Part shown: one piece after another, positions 6,565 to 12,966 of the stretch
How positions within the stretch are numbered: position 1 is the first letter of the stretch
How the letters are laid out: every line of letters begins with the position of its first letter
Position numbers and translations under genes: made by a program
Assembly (NCBI GenBank): GCA_937923945.1
Contig: CALDWC010000016.1
Span: forward strand, 1 to 12,966
Reading direction: 5' to 3'
Length of the DNA: 12,966 nucleotides
Origin: an uncultured Treponema sp.
GTDB taxonomy: Bacteria > Spirochaetota > Spirochaetia > Treponematales > Treponemataceae
Notes under the pieces: generated by a model
Databases searched by the model: none
What the model was told of the DNA's origin: nothing
The model's input: only the letters and a program-made list of their open reading frames with translations

Positions 6565-9500
6565 ATGGAAAGCAAAAAAAATAATTATTTTATCGGTCTT
6601 GATGCAGGGACCGGTTCTGTCGGCTGGGCGGTAACGGATGAAGAATATAAGCTGTTGAAATTTAACGGCAAAGATTTATGGGGAATGCGTTGTTTTGAAA
6701 CGGCGCAAACGGCTGAGGGGCGGCGATTACAGCGAGCTTCGCGCAGGCGTTTACAGCGGAGGAATAGGCGGTTGATGCTTTTGCAGGAGTTGTTTGCTGA
6801 GGAAGTCACAAAAACGGATCCGGCATTTTTTCAACGGCTGAAGGAAAGTTCTTTCTATAAAGATGATAAAAATATAACGCAAAAAAATTCTCTTTTTAAC
6901 GATGCAAGTTTTACCGATAAAGAATATCACCAACTCTATCCAACTATTCACCATTTGATAAAAGCATGGATTGACGATACGGCAAAACTGGATATCAGAC
7001 TTTTATACCTTGCCTGTCATAATATTATAAAAAAGCGCGGGCATTTTTTATTTGAGGGAAATGATTTTAACAGTACGGATTCTTTTGAACAGGCAATCAC
7101 CGATTTGTTTGAATACCTTCGAGAAGATATGGAAATTGAAATTACCGGTGATGCAGCTGCAGTTATCTCCATTTTGAATAATCAATCAAAACGTCCGAGC
7201 GATAAACAAAAGGACTTGTACAAACTATTCAAACTTGAAAAATCGGATAAACAAAAAAAAGCGGTGATGGATTTAATTTCCGGCTGTACTGCGCAATTTG
7301 CGGATTTATTCGGTGATGAAAATTTTAAAAATGAAGAAATAAAAAGCCTTTCATTTTCAAAAATAAATTTCGATAAAGACGGTGATATGCTTGCAAATAT
7401 GCTGGGCGATAAATTTATTCTTATCTTGAAGGCAAAGACGGTATACGACAGTTCGGTGCTTTCGCATATTCTTGACGGTGAAAAATATCTTTCGTATGCA
7501 AAGGTCAAAGTGTATGAAAAACATAAAATAGATTTATTGAAACTTAAAGGCGTCATAAAAAAATTTTATCCTGACGATTATGTAAAAGTATTCAAGGACG
7601 AAAAAGAAAAGGGAAACTACGCCGCGTATGTCGGTATAGCAAAAAAAGGAAATAAAAAACTTCCTATTGAAAAAACCGCAACGCAAGAAGACTTGTACGC
7701 ATTTCTAAAAAAAATACTGAAAAGCAAAGGAGACGCGGAAGAAAATGCCGATTACCGATATATCCTGCAAGAAATGGAGCGGAATACTTTTTTACCGAAG
7801 CAAGTGAATAAAACAAATTCAAATGTACCGTATCAAGTACGAAAACGGGAATTAGAAAAAATTCTGCAAACCGCTGAAAAGTATTTTCCGTATCTTGTCA
7901 AAAAAGATAAAAGCGGTTTTTCCGTTAGTGAAAAAATCATTATGCTTTTAACATTTAAAATTCCGTATTACATAGGTCCTATCAATATTACACATAAAGC
8001 GCAGTTTCCCGATCGCTGCTGGGTGAAAAAAAAGCAAGCAAAAAATACGGAAACGATAACTCCGTGGAATTTTTATCATTATATCGATAAAGACGCAACG
8101 GCAGAAGCATTTATAACGGTGCGCACAAATAAGTGCAGTTACCTTATCGGCGAAGATGTACTACCACGCTTTTCACTTTTATACTCGGAATATACAGTAC
8201 TAAATGAATTAAATAATTTAAAAATATATGTAAACGGTGTAGATATTTTTGATCCTAAATTAAAACAACGCATATATGATGGAGTTTTTAAGCATCATAA
8301 AAAAGTAACGCAAAAGACAATTAAAAAATTTTTAATCACCGAAGGTATTTGCAAAAAAGATGATGCCGATAAAATTATTCTTTCCGGAATTGATGTTGAA
8401 TGTACATCATCATTAGCATCGTTTATTGATTTCCAAAAAATCATAGGTGAAAAAATTAATGTGCATTCAGTGCAACTTATGATAGAAGAAATTATTCGTT
8501 TATTAACTATTTACGATGAAGGTGACGGAAAAGAAATAGTAAAGGCAAAAATAAAACGGAACTATCCGAATATTTTTACCGATGATGAATTACACAAAAT
8601 ACTTCGTTTGCGTTTTTCAGGATGGGGACGATTATCCCGTAAATTGCTTGAGTCGGTTTCAGCTGACTTTCCGAATTGCAGTGAAAAGATAAATATTATT
8701 ACTGCAATGCGGAAACAGAATTTGAATTTAATGGAGCTTTTAAGTACGGATTATGAATTCAAAAAAGAAGTCGAAAAACGAAATGCTTTATTTGATGATG
8801 ATCATATAAAAACTTTTTCGTATAAAAATATTGTTAAAGATTTGTTTTTATCTCCATCGGTTAAACGCTCACTGTGGCAAACACTTCGCATCGTTAATGA
8901 AATTGTTTCAATAAAAAAGTACGCTCCGAAAAAAATATTTATAGAAATGGCGCGCGGTGCGGAGGCGGAAAAAGGTAGAACAAAATCACGTAAAGCGATG
9001 CTTCAACAGCTCTATGAAAATTGTAAAAAAGATTCAAGCAGCTGGGCTGATGCGCAGAAGCAAAGTATTGATGAACTTTCAAAGCAGCTTGAAAATGAAG
9101 ATAACTTGAAATTGAGAAGCGATCGTTTGTATTTATATTATACACAATTTGGACGATGTATGTATTCCGGAGAGCAGATTCGAATTGATGAACTTTTTAA
9201 CACACAGCTTTATGATATTGATCATATCTATCCGCAATCAAAAATAAAGGACGACAGTTTAACCAATAGAGTTCTCGTAAAAAAATCATTAAACCAAGAC
9301 AAGAAAGATATATATCCGCTTAATAAGGAGATCCAAAACAAACAAAAAAGTTTTTGGGGTATGCTCCATGTAAAAGGATTTATCAGTTTAGAAAAATTAA
9401 ACCGCTTAACACGAACTGAAGAACTTACCGTCAAAGAATTGGCTTCCTTTATTGCGCGGCAGTTGGTTGAAACACAACAATCAACCAAAGCGGCAGCTTC

Positions 9501-10785
9501 TATCTTAAAACAATTATTTCCCGAGACGGAAATTGTTTATGTGAAAGCGGGAAATGTATCCGCATTTAGAAATAAATTCGGTTTTATAAAGTGCCGTGAA
9601 TTAAATGATATGCACCATGCACATGACGCATACTTAAACGTTGTTGTCGGAAATGTCTACCATACAAAGTTTACCAATAATCCATGGAATTTTATAAAAG
9701 AAAGACAGACGAAAAACGAACTTTACGACTCGTACAACTTTTATAAACTATTTGATTCTGAAGTAGGACGAAAAAACACCGTTGCATGGTTACCTGATAA
9801 AACTATTGTGCAGGTGCGAGCTGTGTTGCGTAAAAATACGCCGCTTTATACTCGCTATGCCGCGTGTAAAACAGGTGAGCTTTTTAATCAAACCATTATG
9901 AAAAAAGGTTCCGGACAATTTGCATTAAAAGAAAATGGAGCCTTGCAAAAAATGGAACGGTACGGCGGATATAATAAAGTTGCAGTAGCATATTATGTTC
10001 TTGTCGAGTATATGGAAAAAGAACGAACTATTCGATCTCTTGAAACCGTCCCTATTCATATTTTACAGAAAAGTAAAAAAGACAAAAGCATTATTAAAAA
10101 ACACTTGGATTCTGTGTTGAGTGTTTCATATAAAATTATTGTTCCACGGATAAAAGTTAATGCTTTATTAAAGGTCAACGGTTTTCCATGTCATATAACC
10201 GGTAAAACAGGAGATATGTTTATAGTGCGAAGTGCCGTTCAGTTTTGTTGCAAGCAAAATGACGTGTTGTTTTTTAAGCGAATATTAAATTATAATAAAA
10301 TACAGGCAGAATATGCAAAATTTAAAACAAGTTTTTCAGCCTATGATGATTATACGCTGCGTATGTTTGTAAAAGATGAAATACGAAATGAAAAAAACAA
10401 ATCGGATATCACAAAAGATGATTTTAAAAAAGCATTGTGTGAGAAAAATAATGAAATGTATACTTCACTGGTGCATCGCTATCAAACAAGCATTTATCAA
10501 TACCGACCGAATTCGAAAATCAGCGACATTCTTGAAAATGGGCGAGCGGTATTTTTAACGCTTTCCGTTGAAGAACAGCTGCATGTCCTGGAAGAAGTGC
10601 TGAAACTATTTCGTACAATAAATGAAAACTGTGATTTAACTTTGATCGGCGGAAGTAAAAATTCCGGAAAAACAACAATAGGTAAAAAGATTTCAAATCT
10701 CGATGAGTGTATTTTGATATGTCAATCAGTAACCGGTGTTTTTGAAAAACGCATAACTTTAAAAGAAAAAGAAAGAGAGGGGTAA
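6565..10785 (+). CDS. cas9: CRISPR-associated endonuclease Cas9, type II-A
   Basis: A 1406-residue RNA-guided DNA endonuclease that uses a crRNA:tracrRNA pair to cut both strands of matching DNA next to a PAM. Length and sequence resemble T. denticola Cas9 (about 1395 residues, from memory). RuvC-I is at 8-22 (GLDAGTGSVGWAV, catalytic D13), with an Arg-rich bridge helix at 53-77. A large recognition lobe runs to about 780, then RuvC-II at 788-796 (IFIEMA, E794). The HNH domain spans about 830-940 with YDIDHIYPQS (D886, H887) and N910, and RuvC-III has HHAHDAYLN (H1018, D1021). All expected catalytic residues are present. The C-terminal PAM-interacting region ends with LICQSVTGVFEKRI, but the two arginines that read GG in S. 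pyogenes Cas9 are not conserved. It heads the operon, with a 10-nt gap to cas1. Confidence 0.98.
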   Translation: MESKKNNYFIGLDAGTGSVGWAVTDEEYKLLKFNGKDLWGMRCFETAQTAEGRRLQRASRRRLQRRNRRLMLLQELFAEEVTKTDPAFFQRLKESSFYKDDKNITQKNSLFNDASFTDKEYHQLYPTIHHLIKAWIDDTAKLDIRLLYLACHNIIKKRGHFLFEGNDFNSTDSFEQAITDLFEYLREDMEIEITGDAAAVISILNNQSKRPSDKQKDLYKLFKLEKSDKQKKAVMDLISGCTAQFADLFGDENFKNEEIKSLSFSKINFDKDGDMLANMLGDKFILILKAKTVYDSSVLSHILDGEKYLSYAKVKVYEKHKIDLLKLKGVIKKFYPDDYVKVFKDEKEKGNYAAYVGIAKKGNKKLPIEKTATQEDLYAFLKKILKSKGDAEENADYRYILQEMERNTFLPKQVNKTNSNVPYQVRKRELEKILQTAEKYFPYLVKKDKSGFSVSEKIIMLLTFKIPYYIGPINITHKAQFPDRCWVKKKQAKNTETITPWNFYHYIDKDATAEAFITVRTNKCSYLIGEDVLPRFSLLYSEYTVLNELNNLKIYVNGVDIFDPKLKQRIYDGVFKHHKKVTQKTIKKFLITEGICKKDDADKIILSGIDVECTSSLASFIDFQKIIGEKINVHSVQLMIEEIIRLLTIYDEGDGKEIVKAKIKRNYPNIFTDDELHKILRLRFSGWGRLSRKLLESVSADFPNCSEKINIITAMRKQNLNLMELLSTDYEFKKEVEKRNALFDDDHIKTFSYKNIVKDLFLSPSVKRSLWQTLRIVNEIVSIKKYAPKKIFIEMARGAEAEKGRTKSRKAMLQQLYENCKKDSSSWADAQKQSIDELSKQLENEDNLKLRSDRLYLYYTQFGRCMYSGEQIRIDELFNTQLYDIDHIYPQSKIKDDSLTNRVLVKKSLNQDKKDIYPLNKEIQNKQKSFWGMLHVKGFISLEKLNRLTRTEELTVKELASFIARQLVETQQSTKAAASILKQLFPETEIVYVKAGNVSAFRNKFGFIKCRELNDMHHAHDAYLNVVVGNVYHTKFTNNPWNFIKERQTKNELYDSYNFYKLFDSEVGRKNTVAWLPDKTIVQVRAVLRKNTPLYTRYAACKTGELFNQTIMKKGSGQFALKENGALQKMERYGGYNKVAVAYYVLVEYMEKERTIRSLETVPIHILQKSKKDKSIIKKHLDSVLSVSYKIIVPRIKVNALLKVNGFPCHITGKTGDMFIVRSAVQFCCKQNDVLFFKRILNYNKIQAEYAKFKTSFSAYDDYTLRMFVKDEIRNEKNKSDITKDDFKKALCEKNNEMYTSLVHRYQTSIYQYRPNSKISDILENGRAVFLTLSVEEQLHVLEEVLKLFRTINENCDLTLIGGSKNSGKTTIGKKISNLDECILICQSVTGVFEKRITLKEKEREG

Positions 10786-10795
10786 TTATTTATTT

Positions 10796-11668
10796 ATGAG
10801 TTGGCGAACTGTTGTTATTTCTAAAAGAGCAAAGTTAGATTTACACTTAAATCATTTGGTAGTACGCGGAGAAGAAACCACAAAAATTTTTTTAGGTGAT
10901 ATAGCAATCTTGATTATTGAAACAACAGCGGTTTCCATCACCGCTTGCTTACTTAATGAACTGATCAAGCAAAAGATAAAAGTTATCTTTTGCGATGAAA
11001 AGCGCAATCCGAGTTCGGAGCTGATACCATACTATGGAAGTCATGATACAAGTGATAAAGTCCGACTTCAAATTAAATGGTCGAGCAGTATTAAAAAAAT
11101 AGTATGGACAGAAATTGTCACGGAGAAAATACGTCAACAAAGTTTTGTTTTAAAAATGATTCAGTCACCGCAGTATGAGCTGCTACAACAATATTTTTCT
11201 GAAGTGAAATTAAATGATGAAAGTAATCGAGAAGGTCATGCTGCAAAAGTATATTTTAATGCGCTATTCGGATTGGATTTTTCGCGTAGCATGGATACTC
11301 CATACAATGCAGCACTGAATTACGGATATACTATTTTACTTTCCGCTTTTAATCGGGAAATAACTGCCAACGGTTATATTACACAACTTGGACTTTTTCA
11401 TGAAAATATATTTAATCCGTTTAATTTTGCTTCTGATTTAATGGAGCCTTTTCGTCCGCTGATTGATTGGACTGTCTATATAATGAAGCCTGAAAAATTT
11501 GAACGGGAAGAAAAATTAAAAGTTATAAATGTGCTTAATCAAAAAATTTATATAAATGAACAAGAACATTATGTAAATAATGCTATCAAAATATATGTGC
11601 GAAGCATTCTTGATGCATTGAATGAAAAAGATATTTCAAAAATTAGGTTTTATAAAAATGAGTTATAG
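10796..11668 (+). CDS. cas1: CRISPR integrase Cas1, type II
   Basis: A 290-residue metal-dependent integrase that, with Cas2, inserts new spacers at the leader end of the array. The start MSWRTVVISKRAKL is typical of type II Cas1. The conserved metal-binding residues can be seen: E146 in NREGHAAKVYF, H202 in LGLFHEN, and D214/E217 in FASDLMEPFRPLID. Length is normal for the family. A purine-rich GAGAGGGG overlaps the end of cas9, 13 bases before the ATG, which is a long spacing for a ribosome site. The gene overlaps cas2 by 11 nt, which points to co-transcription and coupling. Confidence 0.97.
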   Translation: MSWRTVVISKRAKLDLHLNHLVVRGEETTKIFLGDIAILIIETTAVSITACLLNELIKQKIKVIFCDEKRNPSSELIPYYGSHDTSDKVRLQIKWSSSIKKIVWTEIVTEKIRQQSFVLKMIQSPQYELLQQYFSEVKLNDESNREGHAAKVYFNALFGLDFSRSMDTPYNAALNYGYTILLSAFNREITANGYITQLGLFHENIFNPFNFASDLMEPFRPLIDWTVYIMKPEKFEREEKLKVINVLNQKIYINEQEHYVNNAIKIYVRSILDALNEKDISKIRFYKNEL

Positions 11669-11978
11669 GTTTATGCGCGTCATCGTTTTTTTTGATTTGC
11701 CGGTTATCACGCGGGAGGATAGGTACCGATATACGACTTTTAGAAAATTCCTTTTGAAGAATGGATTTATTATGTTGCAGGAATCCGTATATGCGAAACT
11801 GGTACTAAACCTTTCAGCAAGAGATACGGTTGTTTTTAATATTAAAAAAAATCGTCCGCCTGGAGGGTTGGTTGAAATTTTGACGGTAACCGAAAAACAG
11901 TTTTCCAAAATGGAAATTATTACGGGAACAGTGAAAAAGGAATATATCGATTCTGACGAAAGGTTAATTGTATTATGA
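11658..11978 (+). CDS. cas2: CRISPR adaptation protein Cas2, type II
   Basis: A 106-residue ferredoxin-fold protein that dimerises and bridges two Cas1 dimers during spacer integration. The start MSYRFMRVIVFFDLP matches type II-A Cas2 proteins, with the conserved Asp at position 13. The signatures FRKFLLKNGFIMLQ and LTVTEKQFSKM, and the end SDERLIVL, are also family-like. I chose the ATG at 11658, inside the end of cas1, because it matches the family start; an in-frame ATG at 11622 would add 12 unsupported residues. It overlaps csn2 by 4 nt (ATGA). Confidence 0.96.
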   Translation: MSYRFMRVIVFFDLPVITREDRYRYTTFRKFLLKNGFIMLQESVYAKLVLNLSARDTVVFNIKKNRPPGGLVEILTVTEKQFSKMEIITGTVKKEYIDSDERLIVL

Positions 11979-12649
11979 AATTAGTTCATCCTGATTTAGA
12001 AAATCAAATACTATTTTTAGAAAATAAAGTCAATGTTGTAACGATAGAAAACAAACAATTCTTTTCGTCTTTTATTCAAGAGTTAGGGCGGCAATGCGCC
12101 GGCGATGAAGGAAATTTTGTATTGGTAGATACGGATGTGGAATTGGATATTGCAAAATCATGCGTATTGATAATTGATCCTTTTAGTATCGATATCAATA
12201 ACAAAAGCATACTTAATAAAGTTTTGACTCAATTAAAAATGCTTGCAGTTACTGAAGAGCATTACATGGAAACAAATAAGATAAAAAGTAATATCTACGC
12301 TTATTTAGATTCTTTGCTCTTTGATTGTGATGTTCCGCTCATATATCAAGATGATTTTGATTTTTCTGCACTATTCAAAATGATGAATATTCGGCTTGAA
12401 AATTCGGGAATAACACTATTAGAAAATATACTTGATTATCTTGCGGTAAGTATAGAACTACTGAGTATCCGGTGCTTCTTTTTTGTAAACTTAAAACAGT
12501 TTTTATCGTATGAAGAGCTTGATCGGCTGTATACTTTTGCTCACTACGCGAAGATAGATATGATTCTTTTTGAAGGTTGTTTTATGGGAAGCAAGCATTC
12601 CTGTGAAACTCATTATATAATTGATAATGATTTGTGCGAAATATATTGA
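11975..12649 (+). CDS. csn2: Type II-A adaptation protein Csn2
   Basis: A 224-residue protein of the size and position expected for Csn2, the marker of subtype II-A. Csn2 proteins form calcium-dependent tetrameric rings that bind DNA ends and are needed for spacer acquisition with Cas1, Cas2 and Cas9. Sequence conservation is low in this family. Visible support includes the N-terminal MKLVHPDLENQI, the D-x-F-x-x-D-I-N-N-K-S-I-L stretch near 68-80, the late hydrophobic strand CFFFVNLKQFLSYEELDRL, and the tail HYIIDNDLCEIY, all placed as in streptococcal Csn2. The stop overlaps the -35 region of the CRISPR leader promoter. Confidence 0.92.
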   Translation: MKLVHPDLENQILFLENKVNVVTIENKQFFSSFIQELGRQCAGDEGNFVLVDTDVELDIAKSCVLIIDPFSIDINNKSILNKVLTQLKMLAVTEEHYMETNKIKSNIYAYLDSLLFDCDVPLIYQDDFDFSALFKMMNIRLENSGITLLENILDYLAVSIELLSIRCFFFVNLKQFLSYEELDRLYTFAHYAKIDMILFEGCFMGSKHSCETHYIIDNDLCEIY

Positions 12650-12674
12650 TTTTTGTTACATTCTAATCTATAAT
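12646..12674 (+). promoter_or_regulatory. CRISPR leader promoter for pre-crRNA
   Basis: TTGATT (12646-12651) and a perfect TATAAT (12669-12674) are separated by 17 bp. The -35 overlaps the csn2 stop codon. Transcription would start near 12681, about 63 bases before the first repeat. No terminator lies between csn2 and the array, so read-through from the cas operon could also contribute. Confidence 0.75.
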
Positions 12675-12743
12675 AGTTACATCGATCTAAAATACAGACG
12701 GTGGTGTTGTGCGCCGTACTATTCTCAACCTATAGATTTTGAG
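12675..12743 (+). promoter_or_regulatory. CRISPR leader, structured and partly complementary to the repeat
   Basis: The leader runs from the promoter to the first repeat. It starts (12681-12693) with ATCGATCTAAAAT, complementary to repeat bases 17-29 at 12 of 13 positions. A 6-bp hairpin lies at 12698-12717. TCTCAACC (12723-12730) nearly complements GGTTTGAGA at the leader-repeat junction. The last bases before repeat 1 are ATTTTGAG, close to the ATTTGAG leader-anchoring sequence described for S. thermophilus II-A arrays. Confidence 0.7.
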
Positions 12744-12966
12744 GTTTGAGAGTTGTGTAATTTTAGATGGATACAAAACGAACTTTGCGCGTGCCAAGTT
12801 GATGTGCGAGTTTGAGAGTTGTGTAATTTTAGATGGATACAAAACCACGAAATAGCCGAAGCCCTCCAAGGCAACGTTTGAGAGTTGTGTAATTTTAGAT
12901 GGATACAAAACCGAAGCAGACCAATCTTTATATCTACAAGAGTTTGAGAGTTGTGTAATTTTAGAT
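12744..12966 (+). CRISPR. Type II-A CRISPR array, 36-bp repeats and 30-bp spacers, truncated by window end
   Basis: Repeats lie at 12744-12779, 12810-12845 and 12876-12911, with the first 25 bases of a fourth at 12942-12966. They are identical by eye, begin GTTTGAGAGTTGTGTAATTT and end GATGGATACAAAAC. The three spacers (12780-12809, 12846-12875 and 12912-12941) are each exactly 30 bp and differ from each other. The array is in the same orientation as the cas genes, and spacer 1 is the newest if acquisition is leader-proximal as in other II-A systems. The repeat resembles that of T. denticola. The array continues beyond the window, so its full size is unknown. Confidence 0.98.

Noticed and set aside
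7182..7556. Minus-strand ORF of 124 codons inside cas9
   Set aside because: It is a shadow of the cas9 recognition lobe; the Ser/Phe-rich composition is the complement of Lys/Asp/Glu-rich coding sequence.
10651..10692. Walker A-like pattern GSKNSGKT in the Cas9 C terminus
   Set aside because: It lies in the PAM-interacting domain with no Walker B or NTPase fold nearby, and related Cas9 proteins as I recall them keep GGSK but not GKT. A chance match is most likely.
11622..11657. Longer start for Cas2
   Set aside because: Family members begin MSYR-x-MR, which matches the ATG at 11658; the extension overlaps cas1 further without support.
12687..12908. Minus-strand ORF with a repeated YPSKITQLSN peptide
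   Set aside because: It is a translation of the CRISPR repeats; 36 + 30 bp is divisible by three, so the frame stays open by chance.

Overview
Organism: the window looks like chromosomal DNA from a host-associated Treponema (Spirochaetes), close to but probably not the same as T. denticola. This rests on recalled family likeness: the Cas9, its neighbours and the repeat starting GTTTGAGAGTTGTGTAATTT all resemble the T. denticola type II-A locus. The AT-rich composition and a Bat-type operon also fit. The species call is inference. Layout: (1) 1-807 has no gene. It holds a 23-bp-period tandem array (1 to about 325) with a 92-bp higher-order repeat that runs off the left edge. After it comes a 211-bp hairpin-rich element with imperfect terminal inverted repeats (494-704), which looks like a MITE. 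(2) 808-6317, minus strand, is a tightly packed six-gene aerotolerance (Bat) operon. In transcription order it encodes a DUF58 protein, a single-pass membrane protein, BatA-like and BatB-like von Willebrand A proteins, a BatC-like TPR lipoprotein, and a BatD-like protein with a BatE-type membrane/SH3 tail. The genes overlap or lie within 7 nt of each other, and a promoter sits just before the DUF58 gene. The MoxR ATPase gene that usually opens such operons is not in the window. (3) 6318-6564 is a compact control region. It holds a minus-strand tracrRNA (about 6422-6526) with its own TTGACA-N17-TATTAT promoter, a bidirectional terminator, and a plus-strand cas9 promoter whose -10 box shares base pairs with the tracrRNA -10 box. 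(4) 6565-12649, plus strand, is a complete type II-A operon, cas9-cas1-cas2-csn2, with all expected nuclease residues intact. (5) 12646-12966 has a leader promoter overlapping the csn2 stop, a structured leader, and a CRISPR array of 36-bp repeats and 30-bp spacers. Three full repeats, three spacers and the start of a fourth repeat are visible, and the array continues past the window. How the parts work together: tracrRNA pairs with the array transcript, RNase III and Cas9 would mature crRNAs, and Cas9 would cut matching DNA. Cas1, Cas2 and Csn2, together with Cas9 and tracrRNA, would add spacers at the leader end. The least expected observations are the interlocked cas9/tracrRNA promoters and two leader segments complementary to repeat 1, which could form a nested fold that masks the first repeat.
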